From Rickettsiales bacterium (lineage in GTDB: Bacteria > Pseudomonadota > Alphaproteobacteria > G027485855): DNA of 64,000 nucleotides. Below, piece by piece: positions 23,917 to 32,501 of the stretch. The notes beneath the pieces were generated by a model. The model saw nothing but the letters and a program-made list of their open reading frames with translations, was not told the origin of the DNA and did not search any database. Within the stretch, counting starts at the first letter, position 1; every line of letters begins with the position of its first letter. A program made the translations under genes and the position numbers. The stretch covers positions 62,001-126,000 of the forward strand of contig JAIXQD010000030.1 of the NCBI GenBank assembly GCA_027485855.1. The letters run 5' to 3'.

Positions 23917-26445
23917 ACGGCGCTCATCATCGCCTTTATTGCCGCCAAATAAACGACGGCTGATGGCGCTGGCGGTGCGTTGCAGCTGAGCTGTGGCATC
24001 AGGCGTGGTTTCAAACATGCCGTCACCCGCACGGCTAAACTCGCCTTGTTGTTTTTGTGGTGGCAGCAGCTCGGTATCGATGCGGCTGGCGCGTTTTTGT
24101 ACCGCCTCATTGCTGCTGGCAGTGTTCGTTGCAGGGGGGGTGTTGGGTGCGGTTGTGGCGCTCATATTTTTTTGCGCGCTGGCGACCGCAGCATTTTTGC
24201 CCGGCTCGGGTTGCCAATCAGTATCCATAATCGTGGGGTTAATGATGGGTGCGGCTACGGCTAAATTTTGCGCCATGCTTTGCGCTGCGCTTGGCGTGCT
24301 GGTTGTAGCTGCTGGCGCTTTTTTATCAACCAAATCGCCAATGCGTGGCGCGTTTTTAGCATTTTCGGCGCGTTGCTCGGGGCTGAGATTATTAGGGTTA
24401 AACTTATCGGTGGTGCCTTTGCCCGCTTTGAGTTTGACCCCTTGCGATAATTGCACAATGGCGCTTATGCCTGCCGCGACATCGTTTTTATGGAGCTCCA
24501 GGCCTTTATTATAGCCCTCGGCCAGCGCGGTAATTTCAGGCAGTGGTTGGGTTGTGCCAGCATTAATCGCCAGCCATTCGGGGTCGCGCAGCTTGGTGCC
24601 AATATCGGCTACCGCCCGATCGCGCGCGGCCGTGGTATTGGTGGTGGGCGGCACCGGCAACATGCGCTGCACACGCAAGGCACGCACTTTTTCGGCGCGG
24701 GCATGAAAGAAATTGGCCGCAGTAATATATTGCGCAAACAGCATATGCACTTGGCCCTCGCGCTGGCCTTTGAGTGCGTCATAGCTGGCGCGGTTGCGCA
24801 ATTGCAAGCCAGCATCGCGCCGATCCATATAAGTGTTGGTGGTGCTGTCGGCGGCCAGACTAAAGCCGGTCGTTTCCATGACTAAGTCCGAGCCCACGGT
24901 TTTATCGAAAAACTCTTTGGTGCCGGTAGGGTCTTCAAGCTTGCCGAAAATCTTAAGGTTACAGTTACCGGTAATAGAGCGCGCTTCTTCACGCACACGC
25001 TTTTCCATGGCGGGTAAATCTTGCGCGGCAAAAACCAGCGAGAACCCGAGCGAGCGCGCCTGTGCGGCCATGACGGCCATACCTTGCGAGGTATAATAAC
25101 CGACCTCGTCAAAGATGGTAATATAGGGGCTGGGGGCGGCGGTGGGTTTATTCTCGATGGCGGTTTCCCAACTGCCTTCAATTTGTGCACCGAGCGTGCT
25201 GCCCATCATGCCTTTCAGCGCGGCTGCCACAATTTTACCAAGGTTGGCCGCTTCATCGCCCGATTTTTCAAGCGCCGGAATCAGCACCACCAGCATGCGC
25301 CGTTGCAACACCACATCGACCACATCGACATCGGCCAGCTGCGCTTTAAAAATAAAGCCATATTCATCGGAGAGCGATTGCAGCATGCGGGTAAATTGCA
25401 TCGACAAATAACCATGCTGCTGCCGCGCCACGGTCATATCGTAAGGCGGGCTATCGGGGCTGGGCGGCCGTTCATTGCCATCATCATCGAAGGCGTCATC
25501 AATATAGCCCGGCAGCGTTGAGAGATAGCTTTGCAAACCACGAATAATGCGCTCGGGCAGGCTGGGGTCACGCGACAGCCGAATAATGGCAGGTAATTCA
25601 AGGTGGTCACGCACTACGCCAATATCCATCAGCAGCATTTGATGGTCGCGCTTATAGGTTAGCGCTGGCATGAGCGAGCCAATCAGCGCCACGGCGCGCT
25701 CTTTCCACATGGCGTTATCGCCGCCCGCTTCAGGCATGAGGCTGACCAGCATTTGCGTAAGGTAACTGGCCGAGCCCGATGAAAACGGGTTCATGCTGTT
25801 AGAGAGATTAGCCGTGTCACTATTGCCGGTCATGTAATTGAGCACCAGCAAATCATCATCGCGGCCAAAGCGCCGCACCAACGAATAAGTATCGGCCCAT
25901 AAATTTGTATCGGCCTTACCATCGACATACACAAAGCCCGAGCCCCAGCATAAGGCATTGACGGCGAGCGCCTTCAACCCCTCAGTTTTACCCGAGCCCG
26001 TGGTGCCCAAAAATAAAATATGGGTGCGCGCATCGCTATTGGTCAGCCATAATTCATAGCCAAAATCTTTGTCATTACCGAGATAAAGAATGCCCTCGCA
26101 TTTACCAGGGCCGCCGCCACCGGGGGGGATATTATGCGGGTCGCGCATTTTGTCGCCGGCATAAAGCGGCATTTTTAACGGTAATTCAACTTTGCGTCGC
26201 CACAGCCACCAAAAATACAGCAGGCCCAAAATAAGCGCAAAATCGAACTTGCCCGGAATGCTGGCAATACCCTCATCTTGAAAACCAGGCACCAAGCCTG
26301 CCGTCAGCATAATAAAAGTGGCACCAAAAAAAACAATAAAGCTGATGGCGCTGTCGCTCATCACTTCGGCCAGACGCTTGCCCAAGGGGCGCGTGTCGCG
26401 CAACAGCGTTTCGTGCTTTACGGTATATTTGGCTTTAATCGGCAT
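23914..26445 (-). CDS. dotL: Type IVB secretion coupling protein DotL/IcmO (TrbC-like)
   Basis: Inner-membrane ATPase that receives substrates for a Dot/Icm or IncI-type machine. 843 residues: two membrane helices (~33-52 and 69-83), Walker A GTTGSGKT (147-154), VYVDGKADTNLW, Walker B ITIFDE (442-447) and the DotL-type segment VFAAQDLPAMEKRVREEARS. The C-terminal ~200 residues are low-complexity with Pro/Ala/Thr, the part that in Legionella binds adaptor proteins (IcmSW, DotN, LvgA); no adaptor is evident here. Last of dotO-dotM-orf-dotL; GGGGA precedes the ATG. Confidence 0.92.
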   Translation of the reverse strand: MPIKAKYTVKHETLLRDTRPLGKRLAEVMSDSAISFIVFFGATFIMLTAGLVPGFQDEGIASIPGKFDFALILGLLYFWWLWRRKVELPLKMPLYAGDKMRDPHNIPPGGGGPGKCEGILYLGNDKDFGYELWLTNSDARTHILFLGTTGSGKTEGLKALAVNALCWGSGFVYVDGKADTNLWADTYSLVRRFGRDDDLLVLNYMTGNSDTANLSNSMNPFSSGSASYLTQMLVSLMPEAGGDNAMWKERAVALIGSLMPALTYKRDHQMLLMDIGVVRDHLELPAIIRLSRDPSLPERIIRGLQSYLSTLPGYIDDAFDDDGNERPPSPDSPPYDMTVARQQHGYLSMQFTRMLQSLSDEYGFIFKAQLADVDVVDVVLQRRMLVVLIPALEKSGDEAANLGKIVAAALKGMMGSTLGAQIEGSWETAIENKPTAAPSPYITIFDEVGYYTSQGMAVMAAQARSLGFSLVFAAQDLPAMEKRVREEARSITGNCNLKIFGKLEDPTGTKEFFDKTVGSDLVMETTGFSLAADSTTNTYMDRRDAGLQLRNRASYDALKGQREGQVHMLFAQYITAANFFHARAEKVRALRVQRMLPVPPTTNTTAARDRAVADIGTKLRDPEWLAINAGTTQPLPEITALAEGYNKGLELHKNDVAAGISAIVQLSQGVKLKAGKGTTDKFNPNNLSPEQRAENAKNAPRIGDLVDKKAPAATTSTPSAAQSMAQNLAVAAPIINPTIMDTDWQPEPGKNAAVASAQKNMSATTAPNTPPATNTASSNEAVQKRASRIDTELLPPQKQQGEFSRAGDGMFETTPDATAQLQRTASAISRRLFGGNKGDDERR

Positions 26446-26466
26446 AGGTATATTTCCCCATTTGGC

Positions 26467-27060
26467 CTATTGCGGAACTTGCAGCACATTATCGGCCGCT
26501 TGTGGCTGGCCTGGCGCTGCCGGGGTCGCAGTGCCCGTAGGCGCGGGTGTGCTTTGTGGTGCGTTAAATTCGCTCAAGTTAGGCACGCCAAGTTGTGGCA
26601 TGCCGCCCCCCATGCCGCCACCAAGACCGCCACCAAGGCCACTCATGCCAGGCATTTGCGCAAAGCCAGCTGGGTTCATGGCGGGGGCGGCATTTTTGCC
26701 CTCAAGGCTAAAGACAAAACCAATGGCCAGTAGCGCCCCTAAAACATAGGCAAAAGCTTGGGCCAGTTGCAACGGCAGGCGCGCCCAGCCCCAGCCTTGC
26801 GTGCGGCACATCAGCGCTTTGCTGGCACAGCGCAGCGCATGTTGGGCATCATCGCTGTTGTCAAAAGGCGCAATCATCGCAAACTCGCCTTTGGCGGTTA
26901 AGGTGCCAAGATTGTTGTCGCGCACAATCAGTTGTACGGCGGCCAGTCTTGATAGCTCAAGCCGAATAAGACCCGCTTGTGGGCCGCGGCGTATATCAAG
27001 CAGCAAGGCGCCATCATTGATGCGGGCGATAATATCGCGAGAAAATAAACGGTTTGGCAT
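26467..27060 (-). CDS. Unrecognised one-TM protein between dotM and dotL
   Basis: 197 residues. Residues 1-100 form a compact soluble domain (FSRDIIARINDGALLLDIRR, LIRLELSRLAAVQLIVRDNN), followed by one membrane helix (FAYVLGALLAIGFVFSLEG). The ~75-residue tail is rich in Gly/Met/Pro (GMSGLGGGLGGGMGGGMPQL, then Pro/Ala/Thr). The positive residues before the helix suggest the N-domain is cytoplasmic and the tail periplasmic. AGGAG precedes the ATG; it lies 24 nt after dotM and 21 nt before dotL. I do not match it to any named Dot/Icm subunit; its place suggests a part of the coupling complex. Confidence 0.75.
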   Translation of the reverse strand: MPNRLFSRDIIARINDGALLLDIRRGPQAGLIRLELSRLAAVQLIVRDNNLGTLTAKGEFAMIAPFDNSDDAQHALRCASKALMCRTQGWGWARLPLQLAQAFAYVLGALLAIGFVFSLEGKNAAPAMNPAGFAQMPGMSGLGGGLGGGMGGGMPQLGVPNLSEFNAPQSTPAPTGTATPAAPGQPQAADNVLQVPQ

Positions 27061-27084
27061 GATGCTCTCTCTCCTGTATTTGCG

Positions 27085-28302
27085 CTAAGATTTAGCGGGA
27101 AGGGCGCTGAGCGCCTTGCCCAATAGCTGTAATTTGCTGCTTTGCCGTGGCTGCAACGCTGGGATTTTTGTGCCCGTATCCAGCAGCCATTGCTGAATAA
27201 CGGTCATGGCGCTGTCAACTCTGGGGATAGGCAAGGGCTTGCCTGCCAAAACCTCAGACATATAATGCGCCATAGCGCCCGCCGCCTCTGGGTGATAGGA
27301 TTTTCTGCCTAAGTTATTGAGCGGGTACCACAGCGCCCGCTCCCAGCCGCGCAGCCAAATAAAGCTGGCCGGTGGCAACACGCCGCCCATTTCGCGCGCC
27401 CATTTAAGCACGGCCAAAATGGCGGTAGTGCGATAAGCATGCCGCCGCGCCACTTTGAGCATTTCGCCGCCAATTTTGGGGTCGCGCAGCACTTTATTGA
27501 CCTTGGCCAGCAGCTGAGGCGTGGGGGTAAAGCCGGTTTTATGGTTCCAGCATTGGGCGATTTCGCCCATGATGATGTCGTTGTCTTTGCGCTTTTGCAC
27601 GCCGCGTAGGGCAAAGCCAGCCAAAAGGCAACGTTGATGCACCGGTAAGCCCTCAAGCCCGCGCCAGCGTGGCCCTAATTGAGCCACAAAAGCGCGCTTG
27701 AGCCCTTCGCGGTCGAGCTGATTACCATTGAGGCCAATTTTTTGCCAGGCCAACCACTCTTCAGGGGCGAGCGCTTCGGCAAAAGGCGGCAGGTCTTCGG
27801 GGATGGCATCACCCGGAATGCGTGCGCTAAGTTTAATGGGGTTGAAATCGATGATGGGGCTAATCACCGGCCAGGTTTGGCTTTGTATTTTAATCAAGCC
27901 TTCCATGTCGTAGCGGTTTTTAAAACGGTCTTTCGGCAATCTAAACATCACCAGCAGGCCCAAACCGGCAAAAATAACGGCAACAACCCAGCGATAATAA
28001 TAGCCAAGCGAATTACCCAAACTGGCCAGATAAGGCCATTCAAGGCGCATGCCATTGGCCGCTTCGCGCACATTGGGAATTTGCGGCAAAATCTCGCGCG
28101 CCTTGGTAAGCGTGGGGCTATCGATAAAAACATCGAGCAGCCACATTTCGCCCAAGCGCATATAGCGCACCACTTCTAAAATATATTCGCGGGCGAAAAA
28201 CCAGAACAACCATAATAATCCCATCACCAAAAGGAGCAGGAAAATTAAGGTCATTACTGTATTGTCGCCACCACCACCGCCGCCGCCTGCAGGAGCTGCC
28301 AT
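27085..28302 (-). CDS. dotM: Type IVB secretion protein DotM/IcmP (TrbA-like)
   Basis: Inner-membrane partner of DotL in the coupling complex. 405 residues: Gly-rich start (GGGGGGGD), helix ~16-36, helix ~104-120, then a large cytoplasmic domain. Landmarks are WPVISPIIDFNP, PPFAEALAPEEWL, HAYRTTAILAVLKWAREMGG and FIWLRGWERALWYPLNNLGR, the last corresponding to the DotM/TrbA motif with an arm contacting the coupling protein. GAGG precedes the start. It lies between dotO and the unknown orf, all on one strand. Confidence 0.9.
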   Translation of the reverse strand: MAAPAGGGGGGGDNTVMTLIFLLLLVMGLLWLFWFFAREYILEVVRYMRLGEMWLLDVFIDSPTLTKAREILPQIPNVREAANGMRLEWPYLASLGNSLGYYYRWVVAVIFAGLGLLVMFRLPKDRFKNRYDMEGLIKIQSQTWPVISPIIDFNPIKLSARIPGDAIPEDLPPFAEALAPEEWLAWQKIGLNGNQLDREGLKRAFVAQLGPRWRGLEGLPVHQRCLLAGFALRGVQKRKDNDIIMGEIAQCWNHKTGFTPTPQLLAKVNKVLRDPKIGGEMLKVARRHAYRTTAILAVLKWAREMGGVLPPASFIWLRGWERALWYPLNNLGRKSYHPEAAGAMAHYMSEVLAGKPLPIPRVDSAMTVIQQWLLDTGTKIPALQPRQSSKLQLLGKALSALPAKS

Positions 28303-28387
28303 TGTCTGCCTCGTTTAGCTAAAAACCGGTAACACACGCCAAATAAAACGCCCAATAACCTTATTGAGTTTAGCTGATAAGCTTATA

Positions 28388-31372
28388 CTATTCTGCGGCA
28401 TTATGCAGCAATCCTAGTGCAAGCTGGGTCAGTTCACTGATAATTTCGCTGATAACGGCACTGGTGGCGCCTTGTTCAACTTCGCCGCCCTCGGTGCGGG
28501 CAATGACCCGCCGCCTTAATTCGTTGCGCACCGAGCCATTGGGATAGGCCATGGCCAAAACTTTGCGGGCGCGTTCAGCGCCCAGCTGCGTATAAAGACG
28601 GGTGCGCACCTCAACATCTTCGGCCGAGGTTGACAGCGCCCATAACTCGACCGGGCCCAGCGTATTGATAAGATGCTGCTCATAGCGCCCCTCATTGGTC
28701 GAGAGCAAGAGCAACACGGGCGCCCCCGAAGGCCGCGGGCCCGTGAGACGGTTGCGCATAATCCAGCGCGCTGTTTCAGACAGGCCAAAGCGGTCACCGG
28801 TTTGATTAACCGCGCGGTCTGAGGCAGTGGCGCCGCAAATCCACACGCCGGTGGCAAGGTCAATCATCTCATCGCCAAAATCTTCAAGCAATTGGCTGGC
28901 CAGCACAATTTGCACGCCCCATTTGCGCCCTTCGCGCACATCGCGCACTAATTGCGAGCGCACCGATTTGGTGCGGGCGGTACGGTGAAACTCGTCATAG
29001 CAAATGCGCTTGGGCGTTTCGCGGATTTGTCGCAGGCGGCGCTCATGGTGCGGGCGATATTCTTCGGTCATAAATTTGAGCGATTCTGTGCCAAACCACC
29101 AGCTGCGCACCAAAGCATAACGCGCCAGCATATACATAATGGCGGTTTGCCGATCGGCCACTTCATCGCCTTGCGGGGCCACTTCCGATAAATCGATGGC
29201 GCACATGCGTGCCGCGCCAATATCAAAGCGCGTGACCGACGCTAAAATGGGGAACTCGCGAATAGCGCTGGCAATCATCCGCTCGAAAGCATGAATGACG
29301 CCCTCAGCACTGGCACCAATTTGCGTTTCTTCCAACAGCGCCCGAATTTGCGGACGACGCGCCGCCACCACCGCATCCACCAAAGTGGGCGAGGCTTGCC
29401 GCTGGGCGAGTGTGGCCTGATGTATGGCGCCCACTTTAAACAGCGCATCGACGACATCCCACCAGAAGGGCTCGGGCGGCAAATGAATATTATAGGCCGC
29501 AATCGCTTCATCGACTTGCATATCGATATTGCTTAAAAAGGGGCGCGGTTCGGCATTGGCCATTTTGTCATCGCGCCAACGATACATCTCATCGACGCAC
29601 ATGCCCGCTAATTGCGGAATGCCATCATAGGGCTGCGCTTGTCCTGGTGGCGTACACAGCAAGGTGAGTAGCTCGCTTAAATAAGCGCGCTCTTCCGGCA
29701 GTGGGTGGCGACAGCCCAGCTGTGTGTCGAACGGGTTAATGGCATATTCGGGCAGCATGCGCAGTTTAAAATGCTGCGCTTCATGCTGGCGATCAGGTGG
29801 CAGCGCATCACGGATAAGTGAGATTAACCCCGATGAGGACGGGCCAATATCAAGCACCGCAATAAAAGGTAAGCCACCCGAGCCCGACGACAAACAGGTG
29901 CCTAAATTGAGCGCATTCATCAGCACCGATTTACCAGCACCCGGTTGCGCAAAAATAATATCAAACCAAGTGGTGGTAAGGTTTGAGCCCATTTGATAAG
30001 GCCAAACGCGGCCATCGGGCGTGCGAAATAACACCGCGCCCTCCTCAAACGGCGATGAGGCGCGTTGCCACGGCAAAAGCTTCATCACATCAAAAAATGG
30101 CGCAATGGCGGCAGGCGCGGTTGAGGCCACGCCAATGCCTAAAGCCGAGCTCATTACGGCTTCTAACGGGTCGCCCGCTGTGGTTGACACCTGACAATAG
30201 CCCCAGGATTCCAGCGCTTGCGTGAGGTTAGCGAGGCGCGATTCCAGCAATTTCTCCTCGCCGATTTTGGCATAAGTCGCAGCCGATATTCGTAAACGGA
30301 CAACGGGCTCGTTGCTGGCTAGATCAGCCAAGGCATCAAGCGTGCCTTTAATTTGCTTATTGGTATCGTTGGTAAAAGCTAAAATGCTGGCAAAAAATTT
30401 GCGCATGCCGGCGCCTTCAATGCCGCCAGATTCTATTAGGAATGAAATCCTAAACGGCATATCGGTGGTCATCACCCGCGAGAGCAACACCGGAAAGGGC
30501 ATGCACTCCATGGGGGCCAGCGTCACATCGCACGCCGCCCAAATACGGTCACCCACGCGAGCCACTGTGGGCGTCAGGCATTCAGCATCGGCTTGGCACA
30601 GTTGCTGCCGCAGTGGCGGCCATAAAATATCTGAATAATCGCCAACATCGCTCGGCGCGCGTGGTGTCACTTTATCGCCCGGCAGGCTGGCGCGCCATTG
30701 GTCATTGACCACCGACGGATAAATGCTGGTGCGCACCGCCGACAGCGCATCATGCACTTCCATCACGCGGGCTTGAATGCCGATTTCTTCCAGCGATTGC
30801 GTGACCGAGCCCACATAGCTGCGGTGCCGCACGCGTAGCCGGTCAAGCGCCCCTAGCGGAAACATGCCATTGGGTGCCACCACCCATTTGCGCTCGGCCC
30901 GCTCTTTAAAGGCTTTATCAACTTCGGCCTTAGACAGCACATTGGGGCGGGTCCATAGCACAAAGTAAAAACCTTCCCACACCAGATAATTGCTGAGGTG
31001 GCGGGCGCGTTCAGAGAGCAAATCCTCCAGCTCAAGGCCAATTGCTTTGGCGGCAGCCCAGTTGGGGCGCATATAGCGCTTAATTTCGTGGGTGATGCGG
31101 TCTGGGTCGCGCATAAAATAAACCTGCAAGGCAAAACCGGGGCGGTCAAATTTGGCGCCCAGTTTAAGCGTGGCCTGCTCGACAATGCGCTGATATTCGG
31201 TATCACCAATCACTTGCCGCGTGCCAAAGACGCGCACAATGCTCACCAATGAGCCATCATTGGCAATCAGCGTTTGTTGGTCGTCACTGCTTTCAAGGGC
31301 AATAAAACTATCGAGCGGGTAACGCACCGTGCCCCATAATGTGCCCATGAGCTGATCAATCAGACTGGCCAT
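28388..31372 (-). CDS. dotO: Type IVB secretion ATPase DotO/IcmB (TraU-like, VirB4-type)
   Basis: 994 residues. A large N-terminal half docks to the membrane machine, then Walker A AQPGAGKS (475-482), FIAVLDIGPSSSGLISLIRD, RICYDEFHRTARTKSVRSQL (Walker B region), QIVLASQLLEDFGDEM and ATGVWICGATASD. This is the DotO/IcmB form of the VirB4-like ATPase that powers assembly of type IVB systems. AGGAG lies before the ATG. First gene of the dot operon; the promoter would lie in 31373-31457, which it shares with the divergent glycosyltransferase. Confidence 0.93.
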   Translation of the reverse strand: MASLIDQLMGTLWGTVRYPLDSFIALESSDDQQTLIANDGSLVSIVRVFGTRQVIGDTEYQRIVEQATLKLGAKFDRPGFALQVYFMRDPDRITHEIKRYMRPNWAAAKAIGLELEDLLSERARHLSNYLVWEGFYFVLWTRPNVLSKAEVDKAFKERAERKWVVAPNGMFPLGALDRLRVRHRSYVGSVTQSLEEIGIQARVMEVHDALSAVRTSIYPSVVNDQWRASLPGDKVTPRAPSDVGDYSDILWPPLRQQLCQADAECLTPTVARVGDRIWAACDVTLAPMECMPFPVLLSRVMTTDMPFRISFLIESGGIEGAGMRKFFASILAFTNDTNKQIKGTLDALADLASNEPVVRLRISAATYAKIGEEKLLESRLANLTQALESWGYCQVSTTAGDPLEAVMSSALGIGVASTAPAAIAPFFDVMKLLPWQRASSPFEEGAVLFRTPDGRVWPYQMGSNLTTTWFDIIFAQPGAGKSVLMNALNLGTCLSSGSGGLPFIAVLDIGPSSSGLISLIRDALPPDRQHEAQHFKLRMLPEYAINPFDTQLGCRHPLPEERAYLSELLTLLCTPPGQAQPYDGIPQLAGMCVDEMYRWRDDKMANAEPRPFLSNIDMQVDEAIAAYNIHLPPEPFWWDVVDALFKVGAIHQATLAQRQASPTLVDAVVAARRPQIRALLEETQIGASAEGVIHAFERMIASAIREFPILASVTRFDIGAARMCAIDLSEVAPQGDEVADRQTAIMYMLARYALVRSWWFGTESLKFMTEEYRPHHERRLRQIRETPKRICYDEFHRTARTKSVRSQLVRDVREGRKWGVQIVLASQLLEDFGDEMIDLATGVWICGATASDRAVNQTGDRFGLSETARWIMRNRLTGPRPSGAPVLLLLSTNEGRYEQHLINTLGPVELWALSTSAEDVEVRTRLYTQLGAERARKVLAMAYPNGSVRNELRRRVIARTEGGEVEQGATSAVISEIISELTQLALGLLHNAAE

Positions 31373-31457
31373 ATGCTCCTACAAAACTTTAGTCAGAAGA
31401 GAAACGAGAATCGAGATTAAACTTTACATCCAGCCTAAGCAGATAGGGATAAAAATT

Positions 31458-32501
31458 GTGCTAAGCCCCCCAAAAAACTCAGAAGAAAATCCAGAAGAAA
31501 ACCCAGATAAAAACCGGCCTAGTTTAACACAGCCGCCCTTAATCACGCTTGTTATTGTTAATTATAACACAGGCGTGGCGCGCTTGTCGGCTTGTTTGCG
31601 CAGTATTGCCAATCAGGAATTTACCGATTTTGCCGTTTGTATCGTTGATAATGCCTCAACCGATGATAGCCGCACAACGCCACTGCCCGATGAGCGCTTT
31701 TATTGGGTTGATGCGGGGGCGAACCATGGCTTTCCGAAGGGCAATAATATCGGTGTCGATACGGCCTTGGGGCGTTATGTGATGTTGCTCAACCCCGATA
31801 CGATTATGCAACAACATGCTTTGTCGCGTTTATTGGCTATTGCCGAGGCCAAGCCCGAAATTGCCATGGTGGGGGCGCGCTTGGTCTGTGCTGAAGACGT
31901 ATTGTTGCTCGATGGGGTGGGTGATTGTTACAGCCCCATAGGTATTTATTGGCGAGGGGGCTATCGCTGGCTGGCGTCGCAAACGCCGCCCTCTGGCTAT
32001 GTGTTTGCGGCTTGTGCGGCGGCGTTTTTAGTGCGCCGTGAAGTGTGGCAGGAGGTGGGCGGCATGCCCGATGAGTTTTTCCTCAATGGCGAAGATGTTG
32101 ATGTGTCTTTCCGCATCAGGTTGTGCGGCTATGAAATTTGGCAAGAGAATGATGCGGTCATTATCCATGAGGGCTCGGCCATTATTGGCCGGCAAAGCGA
32201 TTTTGGCCTTTATCATGGGGTGCGTAATCGCTTATGGGTGTTTATTCGCAATATGCCCGATGTGTTTTTGCCACTTTTGCCGCTGCATCTTTTAGCTAGT
32301 TTTTTGCTGGGGCTTAAACATTGGCGGCAATGGCCGGTGCAGCGCCGTGCTTGGCGCGATAGTTTTATAGGTTTAAAAACCCAATGGCGGGCGCGGCAGG
32401 TAATTCAAGCGCAACGGCGTGTGAGTGCGTGGCGTGTGGCGCTGTGGTTGGTGTGGTGGCCACCAAGCTTGCTGCGGCGGGCGCCTAAAATTTGGCGTTA
32501 A
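31458..32501 (+). CDS. Family 2 glycosyltransferase
   Basis: 347 residues from a GTG at 31458 (AGGGA about 8 nt upstream). GT-A fold: TLVIVNYNTGVARLSACLRS, VCIVDNASTDDS, GFPKGNNIGVD, MLLNPDTIM (the DxD-equivalent), and FFLNGEDVDVSFRIRLCGYE with the catalytic-base ED. The C-terminal ~90 residues are hydrophobic and basic (FLPLLPLHLLASFLLGL), suggesting membrane contact. It resembles rhamnosyltransferase-type enzymes for surface glycans. The N-terminus carries a 4-residue repeat (EENPEENPDKN) from a 12-bp duplication. It converges on the TPR protein, with a 4-nt overlap. Confidence 0.88.
   Translation: MLSPPKNSEENPEENPDKNRPSLTQPPLITLVIVNYNTGVARLSACLRSIANQEFTDFAVCIVDNASTDDSRTTPLPDERFYWVDAGANHGFPKGNNIGVDTALGRYVMLLNPDTIMQQHALSRLLAIAEAKPEIAMVGARLVCAEDVLLLDGVGDCYSPIGIYWRGGYRWLASQTPPSGYVFAACAAAFLVRREVWQEVGGMPDEFFLNGEDVDVSFRIRLCGYEIWQENDAVIIHEGSAIIGRQSDFGLYHGVRNRLWVFIRNMPDVFLPLLPLHLLASFLLGLKHWRQWPVQRRAWRDSFIGLKTQWRARQVIQAQRRVSAWRVALWLVWWPPSLLRRAPKIWR
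31479..31514. repeat. 12-bp in-frame tandem repeat at the start of the GT2 gene
   Basis: tcagaagaaaat, ccagaagaaaac and ccagataaaaac (31479-31514) encode SEEN-PEEN-PDKN. Confidence 0.85.
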
